This document shows, piece after piece, positions 36,513 through 45,109 of a stretch of DNA of 64,000 nucleotides. Source of the DNA: Nitrospirillum viridazoti CBAmc. Its GTDB lineage: Bacteria; Pseudomonadota; Alphaproteobacteria; Azospirillales; Azospirillaceae. Position 1 is the stretch's first letter. Each line of letters opens with the position of its first letter. The DNA is taken from NCBI RefSeq assembly GCF_000730165.1, contig NZ_CP022111.1, positions 1,860,001 to 1,924,000 of the forward strand, in the 5' to 3' direction. Below the pieces are notes generated by a model that worked only from the letters and a program-made list of their open reading frames with translations, did not search any database and was not told where the DNA came from. The position numbers were made by a program, and so were the translations under genes.

Positions 36513-37979
36513 TCACAGCACGCCCAGCCGCGCCAGGCGGGACAGGGCGTCGGGCGGCATCACCACCTCGCCCGCCCAATGGGCGGCGAGCGCGCCCATC
36601 TCCTCCACCGAGGCCATGACGCCGCCGCCGGTGACGGCGGAGGCCAGGCGTTCCGGCAAGCGGATTTCGGGATCCAAGGTGGCACCGGTCACCAGGCTGT
36701 CGGCCAGCAGGGCCTGGTTCAGGCGGCGCACGCCGGGCAGGGCCGCCTGGATCTGGCCATCGGCCAGGCAAGGGGCCAGGACATCGCCCGCCACCAGGAT
36801 GGCCAGGGCCCGCAGCAGCCAGCCGGCGCTGTCATGGCCCCAATCCGGCACCGTGCGGGCCAGATGCTCCACCAGGTCCGCCAGGGTGGCGGGCCCGCCG
36901 GCCAGCACCGCCAGCACCGGGTGGAACAGGCGCGAGACCTCCGGATCGGGCGGTCCCAAGGGCAGGGTGAAGTCCGGCAGGGCGGCGCCGGGTTCGCCCA
37001 GGGCCACCAGGCGCAGGGCGCCCAGGCGGGCCACGCGCTGGCGGGCGTCCAGGGCCAATGGCCCGCGCACGAAGATGTCGCGGCGCAGCGGCTGGTTGGT
37101 GACGTAGTCCTTCACCGTCTCGGCCAGGGCCCGGGTGGGCGCCGCCGCCGCCATGTCCTGCTGCGCCCGGGTCATCATCAGGTCGGGGAAGTTCTCGACC
37201 CAGGCGGCGCTGCCGGCGTAGCTGAGCTTGGCCGCCGCCAGGTCGTCCGCCACCTGGGCATGGTAGGCCGGCTGCCAGCCGCTGTGCATGTATTCGTGCA
37301 CCAGGTAGGGCGCCGTGGCGCCGCGCAGGCGGTCCGCCCGGGCGCTGGCGGCGGCGTTGCCGTTGAAATAGCCGGCCCCCTGGTTCAGCAGGTGCAGCAG
37401 CAGGTCGCGCGCCTGGTCGCCGGCGGCGGCCTTGGGGCCGGGCAGGGCCTGACCGTAGGCGTTCAGCAGGAACTGCACCGGCATGGCCGCCGCCCATCCC
37501 GGCAGGCAGTTGTAACTGAGATAGGCCGCCCCGCCGGGCTTCAGCCGGCGGGCGATGAGCCGGGCGATATGCTGGCGGCTTTCCGCCCCCACCCAGGTGT
37601 AGACGCCGTGCAGGGCGACGTAGTCCAGGGACGGCAGCAGGCCGGTCGCATCCTCCACCAACTCGGCGAAGTCGGCCTCGATCAGGCGGATGTTGGCCAG
37701 GCCCGCGGCCTGGGCCAGGCGCTGGGCGCCGTGGATGTGGGTGGGGTTGAAGTCGACGGCGATGACTGTCATGTCCGGCCGGGCCGCCGCCAGAGCCAGG
37801 GCCGAGAGGCCATGGCCGCAGCCCAGCTCCAGCCACACCGGGCCACGCTCCCCCGGTTGGGGCGGCGCCACACCCGCCAGCACCAGCGCGGTGTCCAGCC
37901 ACAGGGGCGACAGCTCCCGGTACCAACCCCGGGTGTAGTCGATGTCGGAGGCGTAGCCCCGGGTCCAGTCGGTGGTCAT
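36513..37979 (-). CDS. SAM-dependent methyltransferase with regulatory domain
   Basis: 488 residues. The N-terminal Rossmann methyltransferase has motif I WLELGCGHGLSALALA (residues 49-64), an acidic VDFNP after strand 2, and a LDYVALHGVYTWV segment. The middle carries the methyltransferase regulatory domain (about residues 215-300, LHLLNQGAGYFNGN ... YLVHEYMHSGWQPAYHAQVADDL), followed by a winged-helix-like C-terminus. Such proteins are often next to glycan or surface-polymer genes, as here with two glycosyltransferases upstream. The substrate is unknown. The start at 37979 (MTTDWTRGYA) is chosen on homology although the ribosome site is weak. Confidence 0.85.
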   Translation of the reverse strand: MTTDWTRGYASDIDYTRGWYRELSPLWLDTALVLAGVAPPQPGERGPVWLELGCGHGLSALALAAARPDMTVIAVDFNPTHIHGAQRLAQAAGLANIRLIEADFAELVEDATGLLPSLDYVALHGVYTWVGAESRQHIARLIARRLKPGGAAYLSYNCLPGWAAAMPVQFLLNAYGQALPGPKAAAGDQARDLLLHLLNQGAGYFNGNAAASARADRLRGATAPYLVHEYMHSGWQPAYHAQVADDLAAAKLSYAGSAAWVENFPDLMMTRAQQDMAAAAPTRALAETVKDYVTNQPLRRDIFVRGPLALDARQRVARLGALRLVALGEPGAALPDFTLPLGPPDPEVSRLFHPVLAVLAGGPATLADLVEHLARTVPDWGHDSAGWLLRALAILVAGDVLAPCLADGQIQAALPGVRRLNQALLADSLVTGATLDPEIRLPERLASAVTGGGVMASVEEMGALAAHWAGEVVMPPDALSRLARLGVL

Positions 37980-38047
37980 GCGAAGGAAACTCTCAGCGCC
38001 TGAAACACGACTGATACGGCGCGGCCCTGGCGGCGGCAAGCCCGGCT

Positions 38048-39004
38048 TTAGGGGTGCGGACGCCGCGGCAGGCCCTGCCACACCCCATGCCACAGCCCGC
38101 CGGCGAAGGCCGCCAGCTTGGGCAGGCGCCCGCGTTCCATCACCGCGATCTTGATGGCGGTGGAGGCCAGGATGCGCAGTGTCCAGCCGGTCAGCGCCGG
38201 CACCGCGCGCCGGTGCAGCCGCCAGGTCCACAGCGCGTTGCGCGCCTGGAACCACCGGCGGCGGGCGGCGTGATGGGTGATTGCCAGCGCCCGGCCGCCC
38301 GCCTGGACGTGGGTGACCGCGCCCAGCCGGTGATCCACCAGGGCATCGCGCACCGCCACCAGACGGAAGCCGGCACGGCGCAGGCGCAGGGCGTATTCCA
38401 CATCCACCCAGTCGATGAAGAAATCGTCGCGCAGGGGGCCGCAGGCCCGCGCGGCCTCGGCGCTGACCAGACTGCCGGACGCGGGGGCCAACAGAAGGTC
38501 GGGCAGCAGCGGACCGTCGAGTCGACGCACCACCGCCCAGCGCTGGCCGTCGGGACTGACCACCCAGGGCGAGTCGGGCCCGTCATCCGGTTCCACGTTG
38601 CGCGCCGCCAGCAAGCCGGTGTCCGGCGGGGCGGCTGCCAAGGCGGCGGCATAGGCGGCCCGCAGGCCGGGGCGCGGCACACTGTCCTGGTCCAGGAATA
38701 GCAACCAGTCGGCCCCTTGGGCCAGGGCCAAGTCCATCAGGCGGTTCTGCGCCGCCGCCAGGCCGATGTTGGCCGGATCCGCCAGCAGGGTCGCGCCCGT
38801 CGCCGCCACCGCCCGGTCCACCCGGGCGTCATCGGCGGCGTCCAGTCCCCGATTCTGTTGGAACAGGAAAACGCGGTCGGCCGCGCCGGCGGCGGCGGCC
38901 AGGCAGGTGGCGAGGCGGTCATCGGCCCGGTAGGCGACGACCAGGGCCGCGATACGGCCGGGAAACGGGGCAGCGGAGGCAAAGGTGGGGGCGTCCATGG
39001 CCAT
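38048..39004 (-). CDS. Family-2 glycosyltransferase (rhamnosyltransferase-like)
   Basis: 318 residues. A GT-A fold begins IAALVVAYRADDRLATCLAAA; the DxD-type metal site is LLFLDQDSVPRPGL; and FFIDWVDVEYALRLRRAG is the acceptor-side ED motif region of rhamnosyltransferase-like GT2 enzymes. The C-terminal ARNALWTWRLHRRAVP and hydrophobic stretch suggest a membrane-associated end. It probably adds a deoxysugar to a surface polysaccharide. It is transcribed toward the methyltransferase gene (gap 68 bases) and is divergent from another GT2 gene. Confidence 0.9.
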   Translation of the reverse strand: MAMDAPTFASAAPFPGRIAALVVAYRADDRLATCLAAAAGAADRVFLFQQNRGLDAADDARVDRAVAATGATLLADPANIGLAAAQNRLMDLALAQGADWLLFLDQDSVPRPGLRAAYAAALAAAPPDTGLLAARNVEPDDGPDSPWVVSPDGQRWAVVRRLDGPLLPDLLLAPASGSLVSAEAARACGPLRDDFFIDWVDVEYALRLRRAGFRLVAVRDALVDHRLGAVTHVQAGGRALAITHHAARRRWFQARNALWTWRLHRRAVPALTGWTLRILASTAIKIAVMERGRLPKLAAFAGGLWHGVWQGLPRRPHP

Positions 39005-39110
39005 CTTGGATAGCAGCCGCCCCCGGCCTTGGCGACACCCCTTCTAAGCGGCTGGCCACCGGAGAGAGGCACCCCGCATTGCCGCTTGACCCGGGGGCGG
39101 GCTGTCCCCC

Positions 39111-41231
39111 ATGAATCGCCTGATAACGACATGGGCGGCCCCGATGGGATGGGAACCGGCCGGTTGGGGAGCGCCGATCAGTGCCGGGTTGAACCCGGGC
39201 GCGGGGTTGGCGCTTTGTTGTTTCTGGGGACCGGGGCGCCTGAGGGCGCCGACGGGACCGAAGCTGTTTTCCAAGAGGCGGGGCAACCGGCACGTGGATC
39301 AGAAGAACCCGGACCCCCCCCCGGCAAGGGGGTCGCAAGACGCGGTGGCCGCGCATGACCTTGAAGGGGCGCCCCTCGGCGCGCACCCTGGCAGCGTGCA
39401 CGTGCCCGGCACGGCCATAGACGCGGCCCCACCCCCGCCCACGAAACCCCTGCGCGGCCCCACGGGCATGGCGCTGGTCCGGGCGTTGAGCCGCATGGTG
39501 ACCCATGGCCAATTCGCCGACGTGGCCAGCCGCCTGTGGCAGTCGCTGGCGCCCCGGTCGTTCTACCGCGCCTGGACCCTGCGCCGCGACGGCCCCCGCC
39601 GCACCGAGGCCGGCGAGATATCCGTGGCCCTGGCCCGCCTGCCCGCCCCGCCGCGCGTCAGCCTGATCATGCTGGGGCCGGAGAACAGCGGCCTCAAGCC
39701 CGCCGCCTGGGCCATCGCCGTGCGCCGCACGGTCGACAGCCTGACCCGGCAGATCCACGACAATTGGGAATTATGGCTGCCGGCCGACACCGCCGCCGAT
39801 TTCCGCGACCCGCGCGTGAAGCGCCGGGGCGCCGGCCTGCCCGTCCTGAGCCAAGTGGAGGGCGATACCGTCGCCCTGCTGTCGCCCGGCGACCTGCTGC
39901 CCCGCCACGCCCTGGCCCTGTGCGTGCTGGCCATGGCGCAGAACCCGGACACCCAGATCCTCTACACCGACGAGGAATGGACCGACCGCCTGGGCCATCC
40001 CCTGCGCCCGGTGCTGAAGCCCGCCTTCGACCCTGACCTGCTGTACGGGTCCAGCGGCGTCTATCCCGGTCAGTTGCTGCTGATGCGCACCGCCTTGGCG
40101 CGCCGGGCCATGGCGGTGGGCCAGCAGCCGGGCCGGCTGGACCGTTACCGCCTGTTGCTGGAGGCGACGCACCTGGCGGGACGGGAGCACGTGCGCCACA
40201 TGCCGCGCGTGCTGATGCGCCGTCGCCGGCCCCTGCCCCTGGGCGGGCTGCCGGCCCTGCAGGCCTTCCTGGCGACCTACCATCCCGGCGCGGTGGCCGA
40301 ACCGGTGACGGAGAAGGACCCCAGGGGCGAGGGCCACACCGCCCGCCGCGTCATCTGGCCCCTGCCGGATCGCCAGCCCGTGGTCAGCCTGCTGATGCCC
40401 ACCCGGGACCGGGTGGACCTGCTGCGCCCCTGTGTCGAGGCCATCCTGGGCGAGACGCGCTATTCCGCCTTCGAACTGCTGGTCATGGACCATGAGAGCC
40501 GCGACCCGGAGGCCCTGGCCTATCTGGAGTCGCTGCGCGACCGCCCGGGCGCCCGGGTCATCCCGCATCGCGGCCCCTTCAACTTCGCCGACATGATGAA
40601 TCGCGCCGCCGTCACCGCCGCCGGTGAGGTGCTGGTGTTCCTGAACGACGACATGGAACCGCAGCACCCCGAATGGCTGCGCGAGCTGGTGTCGCAGGCC
40701 CTGCGCCCGGACATCGGCGCCGTGGGCCCCAAGGTGCTGTCGACCAACGGCACCATCATGCACGGCGGCATCGTGCTGGGCCTGGGCAACGGTCCGGGTG
40801 CCGCCCGCCTGGCCGGGTCGCGCTTCGCCGGGCGGCCAGGCGATACCGTGGGCGACCTGGGCATCGGCCTATGCGCCCACCGCGTCAGCGCCGTGGCCAG
40901 CGCCTGCATGGCCATCCGCCGCAGTTGCTTCGAGGCGGTGGGCGGCTTCGATGCCGACACCTTCCCCATCGCCTTCAACGACGTGGACATCTGCCTGCGC
41001 CTGGAACAGGCGGGTTACGCCACGCTGTGGACGCCCCACGCCGTCCTGACGGCGCTGGAACCCTATGCGTCCGACCGGCGGGAACGGGTGGAGCAGGAGC
41101 GCCTGGCCTTCCTGGAACGCTGGGGCGCGGCCATCGGCCACGACCGGTCCTGGAACCCCGGCCTGTCGCTGGACGGTCCGGAGGATTGGCTGGCCCTGCC
41201 CGGCCTGGTACACGGGCCGGTGACTCGTTAG
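39111..41231 (+). CDS. Two-domain family-2 glycosyltransferase
   Basis: Up to 706 residues; the first 60-120 are low-complexity and the true start may be GTG 39294 or ATG 39468, since no convincing ribosome site marks 39111. The first GT-A-like half (about residues 180-340, RVSLIMLGPEN ... ILYTDEEWTD) resembles the N-terminal domain of O-antigen GT2 proteins. The second half (about 425-690) is a full transferase with VVSLLMPTRDRVDLLRPCVEAIL, VLVFLNDDMEPQHPEWL (DxD-like metal site) and AFNDVDICLRLEQAGY. Such double transferases build lipopolysaccharide or exopolysaccharide chains. A REP-like element follows its stop. Confidence 0.85.
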   Translation: MNRLITTWAAPMGWEPAGWGAPISAGLNPGAGLALCCFWGPGRLRAPTGPKLFSKRRGNRHVDQKNPDPPPARGSQDAVAAHDLEGAPLGAHPGSVHVPGTAIDAAPPPPTKPLRGPTGMALVRALSRMVTHGQFADVASRLWQSLAPRSFYRAWTLRRDGPRRTEAGEISVALARLPAPPRVSLIMLGPENSGLKPAAWAIAVRRTVDSLTRQIHDNWELWLPADTAADFRDPRVKRRGAGLPVLSQVEGDTVALLSPGDLLPRHALALCVLAMAQNPDTQILYTDEEWTDRLGHPLRPVLKPAFDPDLLYGSSGVYPGQLLLMRTALARRAMAVGQQPGRLDRYRLLLEATHLAGREHVRHMPRVLMRRRRPLPLGGLPALQAFLATYHPGAVAEPVTEKDPRGEGHTARRVIWPLPDRQPVVSLLMPTRDRVDLLRPCVEAILGETRYSAFELLVMDHESRDPEALAYLESLRDRPGARVIPHRGPFNFADMMNRAAVTAAGEVLVFLNDDMEPQHPEWLRELVSQALRPDIGAVGPKVLSTNGTIMHGGIVLGLGNGPGAARLAGSRFAGRPGDTVGDLGIGLCAHRVSAVASACMAIRRSCFEAVGGFDADTFPIAFNDVDICLRLEQAGYATLWTPHAVLTALEPYASDRRERVEQERLAFLERWGAAIGHDRSWNPGLSLDGPEDWLALPGLVHGPVTR

Positions 41232-41237
41232 TGAGCT

Positions 41238-41288
41238 TCCTCAAACGCCGGGCGCCGGCATCCGCCGGCTTGGCTTATCCTCAGTTTC
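41238..41288. repeat. REP-like intergenic element, copy B
   Basis: Hairpin GCCGGC-ATCC-GCCGGC (41254-41269) lies in the same sequence context as copy A at 23358. The central stem pair is changed from C-G to G-C on both sides, keeping the pairing. Confidence 0.65.
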
Positions 41289-41375
41289 CAGTCCGCTGAC
41301 GCTCCCCGGAAACTTCCGGCGGCCCCGGTCGGGGCCTACAACCGCATGAGCCACCGCTCATACCGCTGGTGCGAG

Positions 41376-44300
41376 CTAACTGGACGCCGCCTTGGGCTCG
41401 GGCGGCGCATCCTCATCCGGGCCGGATGCCGGCCGGTCGTAGGTTTCGCGTTCATAGGGGTCGACCAGCGTGGCATCACCCAGGCCGGCCAGCCTCGCCA
41501 GCGGCTCCAGCGGCGGGGTGTCGGCCACCAGCGCCGCTGCAGCCTCATCCTCCGTGGGGTCGCCGGACGGGACGATGGCCCAGCCCATGCGGGCCGCCCG
41601 TTCCACCTCGTTATAGGCCAGCACGGTGCGGTTGCGGCCGCCCTTCTTGGCCTGATAGAGGGCGCCGTCGGCCCGCGCCAGCAGATCCTCCAGCGTCTCA
41701 TCGGGGCTGCGCCACTGGGCCACGCCCAGGCTGGCCGTCACCTGGGCCACCTGCCCGTCGTAGGCGACCTCCATCTCCGCCAGGCTGGTGCGGATGCGTT
41801 CCGCCACCACCTGCGCGCCGGCGATGTCCGTCTCGGGCAGCAGCATCATGACCTCCTCCCCGCCGAAGCGGGCCAGCAGGTCCACGGTGCGGCAGGCCTT
41901 GGCCGCCACCGCCACCGCCGCCCGCAGCACCTCGTCCCCCATGAGGTGGCCAAAGGTGTCGTTGATGCGCTTGAAGTGGTCGAGGTCGAACAGGATGACG
42001 GAGAAGACTCGGCCGTAGCGGCGGCAGCGATCGCATTCCAGCCGCGCCAGTTCGAAGAAGCGGCGCCGGTTCAGGACGCCGGTCAGCGGATCGGTGCTGG
42101 CCAGCTGTTCCAGCTTGGTGTTGGCGGCGCGCAGATCACGGGTGCGGGCGGCGACGATGCGGCCCAGCGCCCGTTCGCGGCGCATCTGCGCCTCCGTCCG
42201 GATCGCCAGCACGCAGGCAATCAGCGCCACCAGGCCGAAAACCATCAGCAGCCGGAACCAGGCCTGTTCGTACCAGTGGGGCAAGACCCTGATATGAAAG
42301 GCCAGCTCGGCCATGGGTGGGATGGACAGCGCGTCCGCCGTGTTCTGGCCGGGCTGCGCCACCGGTTCGGCGTCAGGATCGAAACCGGCCGTCGCCTCCT
42401 GCCTGTTGGATAGGGCCAGGCCCGGCAGGTCGGTCCAGGCGCGCACCCGGAAGGTGTAATCGCCCTGAGGCAGGTTGGTGTAGACGGCCTGGGGCTGGGC
42501 GCCGTTCACCTCCACCCAATCCTCATCGAACCCATCCAGGCAATAGGCGTAGCGGGTGTCGTGCGGGGCGCGGAAGTCCAGCAGCGACAGGGCCAGCCGG
42601 ATGGTCCTCACACCGGCGCCCAGGGTCAGGGTGCCGCCCGGTGGGGGCAGGCGGCCCGGCGACTGTGCCTTGTGGTTCACATCCAGAGCGGTGACGGCCA
42701 GCACGCCGACGGGCACGGATGGACGGAGCATTCCGGGGCGCATGACCGTCAGGCCGCCCATGCCGCCGAACAGCACCTCGCCCCCAGCACCTCGGGTCGC
42801 CGCCTTGATGTTGAAGGCGCGGACGATGACGCCGTCGCGGGCGCCCAGAACGCGGGGCGGGAAGCCGGGGCCGTTGAACTTCACCAGGCTGGCCGCGGCG
42901 GCGGCCCAGACGCTGCCGTCGCCGTCCACCGCCAGCGCAGATACGGCGTTGTTGGCCAGGCCCTGCGTCTCATCCACCACCAGTGGGGCGATTCCCGCGC
43001 GCCCGGCCAGCGCGTCCCGCATCTGCGCCGGCGTCAGCACGGCCACGCCACCACCATAGGTGCCGGCCCACAGATTGCCGGCGCCATCCACGACGACATC
43101 GTTGACCACGTTGTGCGGCAGGCTGCCTATCGCGCCGGCCTGCGATGCGCGCCGCAGCGTGTGGAAGCGCGGGCGCGGCAGGCCCGCCAAGTCAGCCACC
43201 GCCAGGCCGCCGGATGTGGCCAGCCATACCGTGCCCTGGGGAGCATCGGCGCCCGGGGGCACCACCAGGATCTTGTTCACCTGGTCGGCGGGCAGGCTTT
43301 CCGCATCGGCCGGATCATGGACCATATGGGTCAGGGTGCCGTCGGGCTGGCGGATATACAGCCCGTCATAGCCGCCCAACAGCACGGTGGTTCCAGCGGG
43401 CGTGGTCGCCGTCGCCAGGGACAGGACGACGACGCCGTCCAGCGCCGGTATCCAGGACGAGGTGCCGGCCAAGGTGGCGGGATCGATGCGGGTGACACCG
43501 CGCCCCCCTGCCAGCACCGCCCCGTCGGGGAGGACCGCCAGGCTGTAAATGTCCCGGCCCTGCTCCACCCCCGGCAGGACGACGTGGCGTAGGGTGCCAT
43601 CGGCGGGGTCGACCACGTCGACCAGCCCGCGCCCCAGTCCCAGCCACACGCGCCCCCGCGCGTCCGTGGTCAGGGCATGCACGTCAGCATCCGCCAGGCC
43701 GACCCCGCCTGGCGGGGCGGCCTGCACGGTGGAAACCAGGCGCTGCCCCGCCTCCACCCGGTCGGCGCCCCGTTGGGTGCCCACCCAGACATTGCCGCTG
43801 CGGTCGCGCAGGAAGGCGCGCACGACGTCGCCAGCCAGCGAGGTCGACACCATTTCGGAATGCGACAGGACGCCCACCCGGTCATCGGCATCCAGCGTCA
43901 GGATGCCGACGCCGTCAGTGGCCAGCCACAGGGGACCGCCGGGCCCTTCCGGCTCGGTGATGGCGCGCACGGTGTGGCGCGCCGCCAGGCTATCCGCACC
44001 GCTGAGGCCCTTGATCGCCAGGGGGCGGCCTGTGGTGGTGTCCAGGGCGAAGGCCCCATTCTCGCCCGTACCCACCCAGACGCGGCCCTGGCCGTCCTCA
44101 TACAAGGCCCAGACGTCGTCGGCCAGCACACGCGCCAGGATAGGGTCGTCCACCGGGGCGGCCACGCGGGTGAACGCCGTCTCACCCGCGCCGCGCCGGA
44201 ACAGACCGGGATGGCCGCCCAGCCACAAGGCGCCCCGGCTGTCCTCCAGCACGGCGAACAGACGGGGGCTGACACCGCCGGCATCCGCATCGGCCACAGG

Positions 44301-44927
44301 CGATGCCGTGGCGGTACGCGGGTCGTAATGGTCCAGCCCCTGATCCGACAGCACCCAGGCGCCGCCGTCACGGGCCGGCCCCAGGGCCATGATGCGCGCG
44401 GCGGTGGCGCGGTGTGCAATGGGCACGGGCCGGAAGCCATTCGCGTCCATATCGAAGCGTACCAGGCCGCCGGCGTTCGTGCCGATCAGCAGGCCGCCGT
44501 CGTCGATGTACAGCAGGCTGCGCACATAGGCATCTGGCAGGACATAAGAGGGCGATGGCACGCCGGCCCCCTGCTTGCCAGCCGGCGAGCCGCCGCCAGC
44601 ACTGGTGTCCGGCGAGCCCCGGTATATCTGGGTGCGATAGCCGTCGAACCGCACCAAGCCGCCGAAGGTGCCGAACCAGACCACGCCGTGGCGGGTCTGC
44701 GCCAGGCTGGTCACCACATCGCTGGGCAGGCGCAGGGCGGCGGGGAAATGGTCGAACTCGGGGCCGGAAAGGCGGGCCCAGGGATCAAGGGCGCCGGCGG
44801 GCCCGGGCGTTGGGGCGGCAAAGGCCGACGCGGTGGCGCAGGCAAGCAGCAGCGCCAGGCCCAACCGCCCAGCCCCCAACCGCCCAGCTAGGGCGCCCCC
44901 CGCCCGCAAAAAGCGCCGCCCAATCAT
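41376..44927 (-). CDS. Periplasmic beta-propeller sensor diguanylate cyclase
   Basis: 1183 residues from ATG 44927; the frame is open further up but would overlap the neighbour. A signal peptide (LGLALLLACATASAFAAP) precedes about 700 residues of two-component-regulator propeller repeats (VWFGTFGGLVRFDG, VWVGTGENGAFALD, LWLATDGVGILTLD). A Y_Y_Y domain follows (YAYCLDGFDEDWVEVN), then one membrane helix (RLLMVFGLVALIACVLAI), a coiled coil and a GGDEF domain. The GGDEF signature is GGEEV (1022-1026), with an intact inhibitory RxxD site (R1013, D1016), so c-di-GMP synthesis with product inhibition is predicted. A 70-residue acidic tail follows the cyclase. It likely senses a periplasmic ligand and controls the motile-to-sessile switch. 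Confidence 0.92.
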   Translation of the reverse strand: MIGRRFLRAGGALAGRLGAGRLGLALLLACATASAFAAPTPGPAGALDPWARLSGPEFDHFPAALRLPSDVVTSLAQTRHGVVWFGTFGGLVRFDGYRTQIYRGSPDTSAGGGSPAGKQGAGVPSPSYVLPDAYVRSLLYIDDGGLLIGTNAGGLVRFDMDANGFRPVPIAHRATAARIMALGPARDGGAWVLSDQGLDHYDPRTATASPVADADAGGVSPRLFAVLEDSRGALWLGGHPGLFRRGAGETAFTRVAAPVDDPILARVLADDVWALYEDGQGRVWVGTGENGAFALDTTTGRPLAIKGLSGADSLAARHTVRAITEPEGPGGPLWLATDGVGILTLDADDRVGVLSHSEMVSTSLAGDVVRAFLRDRSGNVWVGTQRGADRVEAGQRLVSTVQAAPPGGVGLADADVHALTTDARGRVWLGLGRGLVDVVDPADGTLRHVVLPGVEQGRDIYSLAVLPDGAVLAGGRGVTRIDPATLAGTSSWIPALDGVVVLSLATATTPAGTTVLLGGYDGLYIRQPDGTLTHMVHDPADAESLPADQVNKILVVPPGADAPQGTVWLATSGGLAVADLAGLPRPRFHTLRRASQAGAIGSLPHNVVNDVVVDGAGNLWAGTYGGGVAVLTPAQMRDALAGRAGIAPLVVDETQGLANNAVSALAVDGDGSVWAAAAASLVKFNGPGFPPRVLGARDGVIVRAFNIKAATRGAGGEVLFGGMGGLTVMRPGMLRPSVPVGVLAVTALDVNHKAQSPGRLPPPGGTLTLGAGVRTIRLALSLLDFRAPHDTRYAYCLDGFDEDWVEVNGAQPQAVYTNLPQGDYTFRVRAWTDLPGLALSNRQEATAGFDPDAEPVAQPGQNTADALSIPPMAELAFHIRVLPHWYEQAWFRLLMVFGLVALIACVLAIRTEAQMRRERALGRIVAARTRDLRAANTKLEQLASTDPLTGVLNRRRFFELARLECDRCRRYGRVFSVILFDLDHFKRINDTFGHLMGDEVLRAAVAVAAKACRTVDLLARFGGEEVMMLLPETDIAGAQVVAERIRTSLAEMEVAYDGQVAQVTASLGVAQWRSPDETLEDLLARADGALYQAKKGGRNRTVLAYNEVERAARMGWAIVPSGDPTEDEAAAALVADTPPLEPLARLAGLGDATLVDPYERETYDRPASGPDEDAPPEPKAASS

Positions 44928-45109
44928 GACCGGGTCCGCAATCCCTTCCCAAGAAATCGCCGCGGCGGGCGACCTACCGGCCATGGTTAACGCCAAATGA
45001 TTACCAAATCCTCGACAACCGGGCGTCCAACCCGGTGTTCCTGTCGATTTTCTGCCGGGAGCGCGGCGCGAAGGCCAGGACCGGCGCGTGCCGGGACTGG
45101 TGCAAAAGG

